Shown here piece after piece: positions 10,822 to 23,187 of a stretch of DNA of 64,000 nt (within the stretch, counting starts at the first letter, position 1; each line of letters opens with the position of its first letter). The stretch comes from Utricularia gibba. Taxonomy: Eukaryota > Streptophyta > Magnoliopsida > Lamiales > Lentibulariaceae. The position numbers and the translations under genes were made by a program. The DNA is taken from contig NEEC01000016.1 of NCBI GenBank assembly GCA_002189035.1, positions 496,001-560,000 on the forward strand, written 5' to 3'. The notes under the pieces were generated by a model, which searched no databases, was not told the DNA's origin, and saw nothing but the letters and a program-made list of their open reading frames with translations.

Positions 10822-12348
10822 TCAGCAGGCTGATATCATGTCATTTGCTTCATCTTCTGAAGGCAAAAAACAAGCATTATTTTCCTTGTCTCCCTCCCAA
10901 GGACTGTCGTTGAACTTTTTCACTCTTCTCCTCTGGCTCTCTGTAAAATCACCCAAACAGCTTACACATCGTTCCCATATACAAAGAACATGTGACAATC
11001 GAGTAAAGGCAAGTTCTTTGAATGACATTCAGAAGGGTAGTGAAAACATGCAGTAGTTTGTCTCACTCTTGCTGTTGATTGCCAAACGTGTCATTGCTAA
11101 AAACTCATCCCAGCTGAACTTGCTTAGTTCCTGCTTTTCCTCCTCGGAGAGTTCAAAATTCGGCTCCCTCCCACACATGAATGCGGCCCTGCAGATCGAA
11201 GAGAAGCGCAGTCTTTGGTTGAACATGAAAAGTCTTGTGAAAATCACGTTTGAGAAAAGGGGTAAGAGAACAAGACCTATCATACAAACGAGCAGCCTCC
11301 TCTTGGGATCTAACAGTTCCCAGATGGATCTGTTTTTTGTCCACTTTGATAGCAGCTTGCCATTTCAAGTTCTTGAAATATACTCCTCTCATGATACATG
11401 GTTCCTGGTTATCGATATGCTTTCGCCGGTGCCGCTTTCTTCTCTTTACCTCTGGAAAATAAAAGAAAGAGAGCACACATACTTCTAAGAATTCTCGCAC
11501 AGCACAAGCTTATAGTGAAAAAACCACTAACCAGAGAACTGTTGCACTACTTGCTCTTTAGATGAAGACGAGGCACTAACATTTGATGAATGCACTCCAT
11601 TTTCTGAAGCGGCTTCCTAAATGAACAAGGAATGAACAACTCTTTAGTACATATTCTGCACTTTTATGGTCATTCAAGCGTCCTTTCACAAATGAATCCG
11701 ATGCAGAGTGAAATGCAGCAATGCTATGCAAACCTTACAGTGCTATCTGACAAATGTGGCTTCAAACAGCAAGCACGGGCAGAACACAAAGCTAGAGGAT
11801 GCACTAATGGCATTAGTAAACCCATGCTCACTTCCTTTGCGTTGAAAACCCATCAAAATCCAGTTACCACATGGTTCAGTAGGGCAGGTATAACAGGGGC
11901 AAACGATCTAGACAAGTGGGATAGGTTTCTGCTCCCAATGCAACAAATGTAATGAATTTTAACAGTAGCACAAGAGGAATTACTCATAGAGTAGCCTCAA
12001 GAAGCATGATTCAGAACGCCATAAAAATGTAATATGCATTCACGACAGGGTGCGAGTGTGGCTTTTAACACTCATGGAGAGGAGCATAAATCTAGAAGCA
12101 TGAACAGGAATTGTAAAAGAAGCTTACTTCTTTTGGCTTGAATTCATATTCTGAATGAGGATGCAAATTGAGTGATCTGCTCTCCTCAGTACTATCTTCC
12201 TTCTTCAAAGACTTCTGCTCTACAAAATCACAAGTAAAACAACATTTAGCAGATGAGCCAAAGTGTCAGTTATCCACATTGCAGTGGCAGATCAGAAAGT
12301 AATACCAGCGCATGATGCTAAAAGCTTGCGTCTTCGTATGCTTACCAT
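10822..12348 (-). CDS. Single-AP2-domain transcription factor (APD1/At4g13040-like)
   Basis: Six exons on the minus strand keep frame: 12348-12306, 12219-12128, 11616-11532, 11451-11277, 11188-11067 and 10940-10822, giving 211 residues. The N-terminus is MVSIRRRKLLASC, a hallmark of this small AP2 subgroup. A basic stretch (VKRRKRHRRKH) precedes one AP2 domain at about residues 95-155 (GVYFKNLKWQAAIKVDKKQI, HLGTVRSQEEAARLYDRAA). The following motif FMCGREPNFELSEEEKQEL is also subgroup-specific. The Arabidopsis member has been linked to salicylic-acid defence; that is family knowledge, not shown here. The ATG overlaps a potential donor (ATGGTAAGC), so alternative 5' splicing would remove the start. 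Confidence 0.88.
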
Positions 12349-13500
12349 ATCCTCTCTTATTCTCCTAGAAGGAAAAACAAAGAGTTAGCAAGAGGCTGGA
12401 TGCAAATCACAGTTTATCATTGCATCAGAATCCACTAAAAACGCCATGGCATTTGGAGTTGGGGGGGTATCATTTTCAAAGCATAAAATGAGGTAGAGTG
12501 TGTAAGATTAGGAGCTCGAATCCTCAAAGTCACTCTGTGTTTACCTCTATTTCAGGAATTTTACTTTGCTAAAGATGCACAAATTCTGTAACATTGTGAA
12601 AACAAGCACTTTTGGTATAGTAGAACAGCCTCAGTACACAACGTATAAGGCAAGTGAGAGAAATCCTGAACAACCATCTACCACGAAAAATAAATCCTCG
12701 TAAGATCCTATGGACAAAAGCAAATCCAGAGTTAAATCGAACAGCTAAAAGTTTTGAGACGGAGTCAACCCAAGTACTTTATTCAAACAGGTGAATCACA
12801 AAAACCCATAAACTCAGATGCCGAAATCCTTCGTCTTTTGCAAGATTTTGCAAGTCAACCCTCTAACCTACCACCTTTCTCCGAGCAATGAAGGGACAAA
12901 AGTAGCAAAGAAATCAACCAGGACAACAACCAAAGAAGCTGGAGAAACTTGGTTCAAACCATATTACAAAACGACTCCAATCCCCTAATCACTATCACCA
13001 ATTAGCACCAAAGCAAGCAACTCCACCAATGCTGACAAAACAAACGAAAGATCTCACAACCCTTCAAAAAACCTCACAACCAAGAAATATCACAAACCAA
13101 AAAAGTTGGTAAAGAAATATGCAAGAAAACGGGAGGAGAGAAAATACCCAGAAGCTGAAATCTATAGAAAGCGAAAAAACCAAAGAGATCAAGACCACAA
13201 AAGAGGGTAGGCTTCAATCGCCTTGAAGGATGAGAAAAGTAAAGAAAAATAGAAGCTAAAGCAGCAGCAAGCTTCTGATTTTTCCAAGCCAACGCAGAGA
13301 GCGAACAAGACAGAGAAGTAAAGGGAGGGGGGCGCTGTTTTACTCATGCATCTACCACCTTTTGTTTCAAGTTTCACTCTCAAAAATTATCATGTCCCTA
13401 TTGGGTGGATACAAAAATAAAACCCAAAACATTACCATTCCCGAGAGAGAGAGAGAGAGGGGAGGTTCGGTTCGGTTCGTTGATGGTTGAATACCGAAAA
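12349..13500 (-). other. 5' UTR intron and leader of the AP2 gene
   Basis: An acceptor (TTCTCCTTCTAG on the minus strand, near 12365) lies just upstream of the ATG, so a long 5' UTR intron is likely. A candidate donor is near 13147. The leader and promoter would then lie around 13150-13470. A GA/CT microsatellite (nine GA units at about 13443-13459) lies there. No other coding exon is supported. Confidence 0.4.
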
Positions 13501-14338
13501 ATTTTGACTTTCCTCCGCATCTGAACACAGGCTTCCCATCGGACACAACTGCCCCTCCCAGAATCTCCGGAGTCCCTGACTGGACAAAGTCCTCACCTGT
13601 CTTACACATCAACCAACCCAAAATCCTCAGAAATGATGGTGTCCGAAAAGTGGAAAAATATATATATTTCAATGAATTAATTTTAAATTCCTAATTTTTG
13701 AATAGTATGGTTTTGCTCTCAAGGGTAGTTTGGGTAATCCAGAAGGGCTTTTATGTCATTTACTTAGGCATCAGTTACACTCCCAGGCCAACAGTTTTTT
13801 TTGGTTCTTTCAGGGAACAGTTAGATGGGATGGCCTTTCCATTATTAGTTATCAAAACTCCGCCAGGCTGGCCTGCCCAATCCTACCACTTTTAGCCTCC
13901 CGCCCCCCATTAATGCCCTCCCAACCCTAACCTACATTATTACAACAATTAATTAATTAATCATCTTGTAGCTGTAGCAGCAGCAGCATACTTTCCCTCC
14001 TTCCATGTTTCATTTGCATGGAAAATCAGTTGACACTTGATTCCAACAACCCCTCATGACTCAACTCATCTTCCAGGTGCAGTTCACGTTTGGGGATAAC
14101 AAACAACACCTCCTGTGCCTGCAAATCTTGTCTCCAGGCTGCTTTGAGTTGTCAGTCACCTTCTTCGTATACTTGAGCTGCCCAACTCAAGTCTCCTGCT
14201 CTAAAATGATCACATGGTTAGGATCTACTGGGAGTGTCTTGCTCTGGCATCACTGACTGCTCCTTCAGTTTTCTGCACAATCAAGGGAGTAGTAAGCAAG
14301 CTTGTCATGGGGTGTTAATGGCTCAGGGATGAGAAGGG
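13501..14338. other. Intergenic and 3' UTR of the SUV3-like gene
   Basis: No gene is seen. Short open frames on both strands have no recognisable content. Roughly 14000-14338 may be 3' UTR of the helicase gene. Confidence 0.4.
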
Positions 14339-16603
14339 TCACCTGTGTTTTAGTGTGATGAGGGACATTGGTCTCTCGTAGCCACCTTCCTTGTCCTTTT
14401 CTTGCCGCTTTGGTTTTCCTGCATTTCTGGGCTCTGGCTTCCAGCATGCGTTGATCAGGGATTCACCTAACAACTGGACAATGCTGGTGGACATTGTCTC
14501 AGCTTTCTCGACGAAAGGGAACCTTTCCTCCTCCAACTGGTTGGATAACCATAAGTACATGGACAAAACAAGATACCTCAACTCAAGGTCCAAAAGCTCG
14601 GTATCGTTGCGAGCAGCGCCTCTGGGCATGCCCATGGCAATGGAAACTGGTTGCTTCTGTGCATACGAAGAAGCAAACTTTTGAAGATGATACATTGCTT
14701 TGGGGTCCCTTGTGTTTACTGGAGCAAAGCAAAAATTGAAGCGGTCATGTAGAGATAATCCTGGTATTCGCTCCAACATGTTAGCAATCTTTCGAATGTG
14801 TAAGTTCTGGCATAGGAAATAAGAACCATCAACCTTGCAGCTGTCACTGAATTTCTCGAGAATCTTTGCAAACCTCATGTCTGGAAGCTGGGATGCAAAG
14901 AGCTCGACCTGCCCAAATGCAGGAAACAGCCCAACTCTCTTGACTTCATCAAAAGGTTTCTTTAGGCATTCAATCAGGTAGTCCAAATCTTCAAGATGAA
15001 GGGTGGTGGTTAAACCATCAGGATAACGGCTTCCTCTTCGACCTGCTCTCCCGGCGATCTGCTTCACCAGTGATGCAGGGACCGGGACGATTGAATCACC
15101 ATTGTATTTAGAGAGGCTGTAGAAGACAATTCTTCGAATATTTAAATTCAAACCCATTCCAACTGCATCACTTGCAACTAGAACATCAAACTCATTGTCT
15201 TGATTGTTGAATAGAGATGCTTGATGACGACGAGTCTCTGGTGGCAAGGCGCCATATATTATGCAACAACGATGGCTGGTTAACTTTTCAATCACCAACT
15301 TCACTTCAAATATTTCTTTTCTCGAAAATGCAACAATGCAGTCCCCAGACTTCACATTTTTCAGGTCCCCTAGAAGGGTCTTTGCTTCAACAACAAGAGG
15401 CTTAAATCTCTCATAGTGATGTTCAACTAGTTCATCCCCAGTATCAGCACAAATCTTCCTTATTATATTCAAAACGCTAGGATCACCACACACATGTATC
15501 TCATCAGCCTTCAGTCCCAGCAGTGCTCGAGTCCAAGCATAGCCTCTGCATGAATCAGCCATCATCTGAATCTCGTCAATCACAGCCACATCATACAGCT
15601 CATCCGTCGAGACCATCTCAACAGTACAGGCAACATGACTAGAGAAGGGAAAAAACTTCTTTTCTTGGCCAGTAAGAAGACTGCAATAAACACCCTTTGC
15701 ATTTACCCTATCAAAAACCTCCATTGCCAGCAACCTCAGAGGGCTGCAATACACACCTTTCTTTGCTTCCATAAATCTCTGCAGCGCATTATATGTTTTT
15801 CCACTATTCGTTGGCCCACAATGATAAATTATCTTCCGTTTCATCGCCCTTGCAAACGGGAACCAAGTGTGAGGCTTAGTCATGTCTGCAGACTCTACCA
15901 ATTTCCTGAATCTCTTGATTTCATCAGGAAACTCGTCTATACAAAACTCTACAAAAATGGGGAACAAAAACATATCAGCCTGACGACCAGGTCCTAGAGA
16001 CAGCATATACTTAACCAATTCATTATTGCACCTCTTCAAGAAAAAACTGCCGAACTTCTGAGCTGCAAGAGGGAAAAATTGTGAGCCAATATAAGCAGCA
16101 AGTGCTTGGTTGGACGCCCAACCCGATTGGGAAAAACCTCGAAGTATCTGAATCAAAGTATCACGGTCACAAGATTCCTTTTTAGAAGAAGATGAGCCCT
16201 TAAGCTCTTTATATACTTCCACAGGATCTTGATTAGATATTTTGGAAAAATTCAATCCTCCCGCGGCTGGCCTTGGAGTCCCAATTCCAGACTCGTTAAT
16301 TTCAACAGACTCCGCTACAAGTTCACAACTTTCAGGGGATTCTAAAATTGGTTTTTCGTTCTCCAAGACAGTGCAGAAAAATTGCTTGTGTAACGTACCA
16401 TGTAAACCGCCAAACTGCGCCCGCGGGGTAGAGCAAATAGAACGCAAGTCCGAAAATGAAGAGGAAGGGAAAGAGCAAAGCAAATATCTTGAAGAGCCGG
16501 AATCATGCAAAAAACGACAGGGATGCACACTTCTACATACCAATATACTCTTATTCTTACAAAAATATACATGAAGCAGCCGTCTTGCTGCCCCTTTTCC
16601 CAT
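14339..16603 (-). CDS. SUV3L: SUV3-like ATP-dependent RNA helicase, organellar
   Basis: One intronless exon of 754 residues. SUV3 is a DExH-type Ski2-like helicase that unwinds RNA in mitochondria for turnover. The N-terminus is Arg/Ser-rich and lacks acids ([19 protein letters not shown]), fitting a presequence. A plant-type N-terminal region runs to about residue 250. Walker A is GPTNSGKT (263-270), Walker B is DEIQM, a TGQE motif is present, and motif VI is [16 protein letters not shown]. The C-terminal SUV3 domain follows ([17 protein letters not shown]). Length is close to the longer Arabidopsis paralogue (about 776), not the shorter one (about 570). The start at 16603 was preferred over the in-frame ATG at 16654, because the upstream residues add nothing recognisable. 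Targeting is inferred. Confidence 0.9.
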   Translation of the reverse strand: MGKGAARRLLHVYFCKNKSILVCRSVHPCRFLHDSGSSRYLLCSFPSSSFSDLRSICSTPRAQFGGLHGTLHKQFFCTVLENEKPILESPESCELVAESVEINESGIGTPRPAAGGLNFSKISNQDPVEVYKELKGSSSSKKESCDRDTLIQILRGFSQSGWASNQALAAYIGSQFFPLAAQKFGSFFLKRCNNELVKYMLSLGPGRQADMFLFPIFVEFCIDEFPDEIKRFRKLVESADMTKPHTWFPFARAMKRKIIYHCGPTNSGKTYNALQRFMEAKKGVYCSPLRLLAMEVFDRVNAKGVYCSLLTGQEKKFFPFSSHVACTVEMVSTDELYDVAVIDEIQMMADSCRGYAWTRALLGLKADEIHVCGDPSVLNIIRKICADTGDELVEHHYERFKPLVVEAKTLLGDLKNVKSGDCIVAFSRKEIFEVKLVIEKLTSHRCCIIYGALPPETRRHQASLFNNQDNEFDVLVASDAVGMGLNLNIRRIVFYSLSKYNGDSIVPVPASLVKQIAGRAGRRGSRYPDGLTTTLHLEDLDYLIECLKKPFDEVKRVGLFPAFGQVELFASQLPDMRFAKILEKFSDSCKVDGSYFLCQNLHIRKIANMLERIPGLSLHDRFNFCFAPVNTRDPKAMYHLQKFASSYAQKQPVSIAMGMPRGAARNDTELLDLELRYLVLSMYLWLSNQLEEERFPFVEKAETMSTSIVQLLGESLINACWKPEPRNAGKPKRQEKDKEGGYERPMSLITLKHR

Positions 16604-18502
16604 CGTAACTCCTAACACAAGAAAACGGAGACGACAACGATACCTAGTCTTCAAACCCCAAAGAGGTGGGAGGGGAGAGAGAACGAAGCTTTCAACCCTG
16701 CCGTAAAAAGAATGAAGAAATACAGCCCATAGGAGACAGCATGGCCTGGTAATGAAAACTCCTCCACTAACTCGCCGGAGCGACCATTTCTCGGCCGCGA
16801 AAAAACGGTCTGTTTAAAGGCCATCGGTAGGGATGCAAGTCGTGCCCTAAGAATGCCCGATGGGCCAGCTCTGTTAGTATTTTCAGTATATAAAAAAATC
16901 AAATACTTAAGAACGATTTGATTTAAAATGAAAAATAAATTACAATCTAATTTAATTAATATTAATAAATAGGATAATATTCACATTTAAAATAATATAT
17001 TTGACTAAAAATAATTAAAACGTGATGAAATTTGAATATTCATATAAAAATATAAAAGAAATATTAATTTTCATGATATTCCAAAATATGAATAAGATTA
17101 TCAAATTCATATTTTTATAATTTAAATTCTTACTAAATAATAGCTTCCAAATTTTAACATTTATATCAAATAAAATATTTCATTTAATTTATATCAAATT
17201 CATACAATTAAGTACTATTACACTCTTATTGAATTTCAATTTTACATACACAATATTTTTGGTACGTTAAAAGTTTATTCTTACCAACTTATAACGAGTT
17301 ACGAAACACTTTCATGACCTAATGTGATAAATTTGAAATGAACTTCATGATCAACTCAGAATGAGTTTCGAAATGAAGCATACATATTTTAAATTTGATC
17401 TAATAAGACTATACTCATTTCGTAAACAATTTGATCTTAATAATAAAACTTTCATGAATGATTTCAAGAATATGAAATTTTTCAATGATAAATATGAATA
17501 CATAATATAACATACAATAGCACGAGGGAAATGAAACGTGTTAGATGTAGAAAAGTAAATAGAGGAAATGAGTATTGAGAAAAATCAACTTTAATATATA
17601 AACGAATAGTTAATAATATATCATCTACTATAAAGAATTTAAATTCAACTATAAGTGCTATCTTATGTTGCGTACGACTAATATACAGTATTTGCATAAT
17701 CAGTTTATCATATTTTGATCAAACGCAAAAAGGTTGAGATAGATTATGTGCTCAATGGAAAATGTGAGAATAGTCGAAATATATTGCATAATAAATATAA
17801 TAAAAAAATATAAATATTATCTCATACATCATATTCATACTCTTGATTATATAGAATCAAAAAAATAATTAACGTTTTAAACAATATGGATTCTCGTCAC
17901 TATTAGAAAAAGTATGATTTATGTGTTACTAGTGGATATTAATATGAATAAATAATAATATTTAATAAGTAAAACTCGTATCATGAATAATTATTCTATT
18001 AAATAAGTATTATTTAGATTTATTAATGCTAATATATCTAGTTATTTTATTTAAACAATATTGAAAGATCAATAATAATAATAATATCATCGTATTGTAC
18101 GACAGCAGCAGCTCCTAGGATTGTGAAGGCGCCAACTGTTTCGACATGGATGAGGGGTTTTGTCGGTACCTGATACGCGGGATATACCCACTGCTTTCCC
18201 ACTTCCTTTTCTTTTTCTTTATTTTTTATTTTTTTTTATTTTTCCCATGGTATTACAATTTGTTCGGATTTAAGGAAAATAAAAATGGAAAAGTACACGC
18301 GTCAAAACATGACTCGTCCTTCTAGAAAACTCCGACGCTTTTACGTCTCTGGGTCGGCACGCCGGAATGGGAGAAGAGAAATATCCGGGAATTAGGAATG
18401 GATATATAGCGTCATTGCACTCGTCAGCATCCCCTCCTACAAAAACCGGCGGAGAAAATCTCCCAACATTTCAAATTTGTTGATTCAACTGGAAATTCTC
18501 TA
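16604..18502. other. AT-rich intergenic
   Basis: The first 300 bases form the helicase promoter/leader. From 16900 to 18100 the sequence is strongly AT-rich, with TAA runs near 18073-18090 and no supported gene. The last 400 bases become GC-balanced and include the J-protein promoter (CGTCAAAACATGACTCG, GATATATAGCG near 18400). Confidence 0.5.
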
Positions 18503-19155
18503 ATGTCAATGGCGTGCAACGTCGCCCCGAACCCTAATTCACCCGTTTTCGTCCTTTCCAGCTCCAGTCGAGCCGCGAAGGCTACCAATGTCTGCTCCGT
18601 TTCCTTCCCTGCCGTAGCCGGAAAGCGGAGCATCCACCAACACGCATTTAGAGTGCGGCGGCCTATGATCGTGGCTTCTTACGCGCCACCGCGGAGCGAG
18701 GAGTCGCTGTACCAACTACTCGGGATTTCGGAAACGGAGAGCAGCCCCTCCGACATCAAGAAGGCGTTCAAGAGAATGGCGATGAAATATCATCCCGACG
18801 TCTCTCCTCCGGACCGCGTCGAAGAGAACACCAAGAGGTTCGTGATGGTGAAGGAAGCGTACGAGACTCTGTCGAATCCGCAACAGAGAGCTCTGTACGA
18901 TCAGGATCTGGCTCACGGATCTCGGTTCGGGTTCCCGCACAGGAAAAATCACCATTATTCTCAGGTATGCCTCTATTTCGATCCTATTTCCATCCCATGG
19001 CCTGGATTTGGCGATTAATGTATTGAAATTCATGGAATCTGCAGAGGACGGAAGAAGCAGGGGACTGGAAAACCAGGTGGCAATCTCAACTCGATGGATT
19101 GAAACGCCGGAGTGCCGTTCGCGAGGCTTCCGGAAGAAGACGAAACAAACCGTAA
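18503..19155 (+). CDS. Chloroplast DnaJ20-like J-domain protein
   Basis: Two exons, 18503-18964 and 19045-19155, give 190 residues. The first 60 residues are Ser/Ala-rich and fit a transit peptide. The J domain spans about residues 72-138 (LYQLLGISETESSPSDIKKA, then the HPD in MKYHPDVSPPDRVEENTKRF, and AYETLSNPQQRALYDQDL). The C-terminal DWKTRWQSQLDGLKRRS is typical of J20, which delivers inactive deoxyxylulose-5-phosphate synthase and other clients to plastid Hsp70. The short second exon after the J domain also fits. Partner specificity is family knowledge; targeting is inferred. The start is the first ATG of the frame; a second Met follows two codons later. Confidence 0.88.
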
Positions 19156-19640
19156 GGCGATACAACCAACCACTCTCCCGGTGTCAAGTAATTAGCGCAG
19201 AAGAGCGGTGGATTAAGGTAGAGGATTAGCGTGTAATTAGCGTTTGTTCCTTTGGCTTCTGTACTAATGTAAAACATTTACATTTTGATACAAAGACAAA
19301 AATAGCCCTTCGGTGTATTTTCTGTATTCTTTAATACTTTTGTAAAGTAAATTTCTCTGAAAATAAAAGAGGAAAAGCAACACTGTGTGCTGTGCTATGG
19401 TGGTCGGATCCAGGTGTGCCACGCGTCCGGCTGGTGTGCTAATCTACGACGACAAGTGGTTCGCCTATCTTGGTCGGGGGTGCGGGGATGGACTTTCGGG
19501 GTAATGTCTGATGATGAAGTCTTAACTGTGGATGGGGCTTTTTCTCGCACAGCTACAGGTCGTCATCTTGTGGCTTTCTTTTGTAAAACGATCGGCCAGT
19601 TAGAGTGTGGGTTGAGAGATTTTGTTTGGTTCTTGGAGCC

Positions 19641-21938
19641 ATGGCGGAACAGTCCTCTGATTCCTCGCCGTTGGTGGCTCCGGATCCGGTGGCCGGCCCA
19701 TCCGAGATTGACCTCGAGGCAGGTCCGGATGAGCAAATTCAGTGTCGAATTTGCCTAGAGACTGACGGTAAGGCGTCTCAATTCTGGTCAAACTATGATT
19801 TGAGGGTTTGTTTTGGCTGTCGGGGTCTTTCCTCTTTTGCCTTGTCGGGTGTGTTCTGTAGTTCTGTTAGTTGGTTAGCCCAGCTCTGTGTCTGCGAAGT
19901 TTATTGATGCGTGGGGATTGTTCATAATGAGCATTACCTAAGATACAGTGGGTAAAATGAAAAGTATGCCAGTTAATTAACACTGTCTGTGTGTTCCTTA
20001 CCAGGAAGAGACTTTATTGCTCCTTGCAAGTGCAAGGGAACATCCAGATATGTTCACAGAGAATGTTTGGACCATTGGCGTGCAGTGAGGGTACGGTTTG
20101 TTAGCGCATTGAATTCGAAAATAATTGGCCAATCCTATTTCTTTGATCTTCTTCATTGTAATCATTCTTAAGATCTAAGTATGATGGCCACTGCTGTCAT
20201 GTTTTCCTTTAGGTGCTTTTCATGCATTGTTCTAATCTCGTATTGGGTCGCGGAAGATGCAGGATGTTTCTTTCAGTTTTTCAATATATGCCTTTCATGT
20301 GTCTTTTAGTTCACTCTGAAGTTTTTCTTTGGTTATTGGTTTCCTCCTGTCTTGCAGGAAGGATTTGCGTTTGCTCATTGTACAACTTGCAAAGCTCCTT
20401 ATTATTTGCGAGTACATGTAGCTGCTGACAGAAAATGGCGGGCATTAAAGTTTCGGTTTTTTGTCACTAGAGATATTCTTTTTATCTTCTTCGCTATGCA
20501 AATGGTGGGTTATGACGTTCTCATTCAATTTATTTTCTTTTTTTTTTCGTTGCACTGGCAGTTTTTTTATTTGTATGTCTTGTAAAATAAAAAGTTCTTC
20601 GTGAAGCGAATTTTCTATCTCATGTTTTAGGAGTGATAACAACCGTGTGGTGCAGGTTATTTCGTTATTGGCATATTTGGTCTATCATATTGATCGATAC
20701 CAGGAGTTTTGGCTTCACAAAGCCTGGCATTTTGATGGCGTGCTGAGCTTCTACTATATTTTTGGTAATGTATCAAAGCTTCTAATCATATAGATAACGA
20801 GTCCAACTCTTGATCGCACTATCTATCCATTCCTGTTGTGCAGGGGTATTGCTATTTTTTGCTTTGCTTGGTCTGTCTGGGTGTTTTATAACTTGCTATG
20901 ATAGAAGAGTTCGAAATGATTTGGCCCAACCTTGTCGAGAGCTATGTCTTTGCTGCTGCCGACCTGGGTAAACAATCCATCTGTGCATTGCATTTTATTT
21001 CAGAGCATGTCCAATATACTATTTTTCTGTGCTCATTACTTGGAGAGTGTGATATGTAATGATTGTTATTTCTTCTAGTGTTATTTGAGTCTCCTTTCCA
21101 GAGATTGGATGAGAACCCTTCAGGAATAGTTATGAAGGAGGGAAACATTCATTTTAATACTGATGCCAAGTATGCTTCCCATTGGTATATGATGTGATGA
21201 TGTTATTTCGTTTCTAGCTATTAGATCCAAGAGTAATATGCTGAGAGATCCCATTCTTGAATTGATTTTGATTCGTTCCTCTATTTTTCATTTTGCAAAA
21301 AAGTTCGTTTTGTACTTCGAAATCTTCATTCCTGATGGATGTTATATCTGCTACACTACATTCTTTGCCTCCATTCTGTCACTCGTTGTATTGATCCAAT
21401 TATTATGCTTTCTGCATCTCCCTCTCGCTACATCTTTTTTCTCCATCGTTGCAGCATTGATTGCCACTTGCCAGGCACCATATGCATGTGGACCGACTGC
21501 ACCACATGCTTCGAAAGTTTCACAACTGGAGTGGGTGAATGCGGCTGCCTGGGAGGTGCTGGAGAAGCAGGATTGCCGATTCTTGCCATAGCAGCAATAG
21601 TCGTGCTTGGTTTATTCACCGTCGTGGGCATATTCTACAGCGTCCTGGTCGCCACGATGGTGGGCCAAAGGATTTGGCAGCGCCACTACCACATTCTTGC
21701 CAAGCGAATGCTTACCAAGGTAAGGCGCCTTTCTTCTCCCCTCCCTCCACTGATGCCAAGTCCATCACTGTGCTACGTCATGCCGAAGCTTCTGTCTGAT
21801 GACATATATATTATACACATTTCTCTGTAGGAGTACGTCGTGGAGGACGTTGATGGCCAGAACTCCTCTGCCGACTGGTCGCCTCCTGCTCTGCCTCCCG
21901 AGCATGTTCAACAGCTGAAGGCTCTCGGACTTCTCTAA
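19641..21938 (+). CDS. RING-CH (RINGv) membrane E3 ubiquitin ligase
   Basis: Seven exons: 19641-19767, 20005-20090, 20358-20504, 20656-20764, 20844-20967, 21455-21719 and 21831-21938, giving 321 residues. An N-terminal RING-CH finger occupies about residues 35-90, with C4HC3 spacing (CRICLE, CKCKG, VHRECLDHW, HCTTCKAPY). Hydrophobic segments follow: ILFIFFAMQMVISLLAYLVY, VLLFFALLGLSGCFITCY and ILAIAAIVVLGLFTVVGIFY. A Cys-rich loop (CRELCLCCCRPG, CTDCTTCFE) lies between the last two. RING-CH proteins of the MARCH type transfer ubiquitin onto membrane substrates. The length and several transmembrane segments fit a plant subfamily without assigned substrates. Confidence 0.88.
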
Positions 21939-22404
21939 CCCCAAGGACTCAGGTTTAGTCCCATGTTGGTAGTTGCCTGTCCCTGTTTGTGCACTTCATG
22001 AATACTCAGTGATTACATGTGATAGAAGAACAAACGAGTAAACAGAACTTCAGGCTACTTGTATCCAGTTACAGCCTACCTGTTTCTAGATGTGTGGATT
22101 GACATGACATGGAGATAACAAAGCATTTCAACTGCCAAGTGTCTGTTTTCCTGATGTGAGAAGATGATCAGTTCTCACAGTTCATGAATTTTAGTGAATC
22201 TAAGTCGTTTATTTTTCTAAACCGGATAAGAACTCTAGAAAGATGATTGGTTGGGTACACCACTGCTCACTTCCATGCCCAAGCTTCAATGGTGGATGTG
22301 CATAAAACAAGAAATGGCGTAAGCAGTTGGTTCCTGATGGCTCACATCTCGAGTTGACCTGTTTCAGGACAAGCTAACACCTTTAATTTGTAGTGTAACT
22401 GCTG

Positions 22405-22814
22405 TTACAGACATCTCTGCAGCAAACTGTGGTGAAAAGTGCAGGACACCATTAAAACGCGTTCATCGCTGCCATCCAGGTCCTCGTCACCCACCTCCAC
22501 CGTTATCACGGTGGCCCGGCGAGAGGACCCGTCACGGCACGGCGGAGGAGCCACGCGTCCACGCATTCCCTGTGGAAAGTGTGACTGCATCGGAGTTTCC
22601 TCAGCTCATCCCCACGCTGATACACCTTCAAGCAAACTGGGCACTCGGGTGGCTCCTCCCCCGCGATCTACTCGTCAAAGAGCTCGACGGAACCCGCAAC
22701 GGTCGATGCTCTGTTAGCTCCGGTGATGAACAGTGCCAATCGGAGGAGGAGAATGGTGAAGGATAGCACTGCTCTCGCACAAAAATGGAGCAATATTTGA
22801 ACCAGAGATGCCAT
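22405..22814 (-). pseudogene. Broken RING-H2 finger gene (ATL/RHA type)
   Basis: Read on the minus strand from ATG at 22814, an intronless frame begins MASLVQILLHFCARAVLSFT, a hydrophobic N-terminus. It reaches a TAG at 22668-22670 after 48 codons. The same frame continues with IAGEEPPECPVCLKVYQRGD and CSHTFHRECVDAWLLRRAV, a clear RING-H2 finger with its first six ligands. At about 22520 the expected second Cys pair is destroyed: one Cys codon reads GGT, and one base is missing before the other. The downstream C-terminus resumes in another frame as RATVITVEVGDEDLDGSDER. These are two independent disabling changes, so it is called a pseudogene; sequencing error could explain one but hardly both. 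It lies 3' of CBBY. Confidence 0.75.
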
Positions 22815-23187
22815 CACACCTCACCCTTGCCCAGTGAGGAGACCAATAAATGCTTCTCTTATGCAAGAAGACTGCTGAGACACCTACACCACAATATGTA
22901 GACACATGCAACACTTCCCAGTCAAAACCCTTGAGCAAGGCCGCTGCGTTGTGGGCGCTGCTCATTCATGCGTATGGGTGCAGGCAGCATTAGAAAATCC
23001 TCATCAATGGCAGGGCATTCATCTGCTACAAGGTAGTTGTGAAGTCATTCTTTCATACTGCTTTATAGAAAAAATGCATATGTTACTATGGTTTCTGAAT
23101 AATGGTGTCTTTGTCTCAGAATATAATAGACTAGCAGCAGTTATGCCGTGGTCCATGGACTTGTTCTGTTTACATTTGTCAGGTGAT
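22815..23187. other. Spacer and CBBY 3' UTR
   Basis: No coding segment is supported. It separates the broken RING-H2 frame from the last CBBY exon and probably holds the CBBY 3' UTR. Confidence 0.4.

Noticed and set aside
12490-12530. tRNA-like T-loop (GAGCTCGAATCCTC)
   Set aside because: No acceptor stem, D-loop or anticodon stem can be placed around it; it lies in the AP2 gene leader region.
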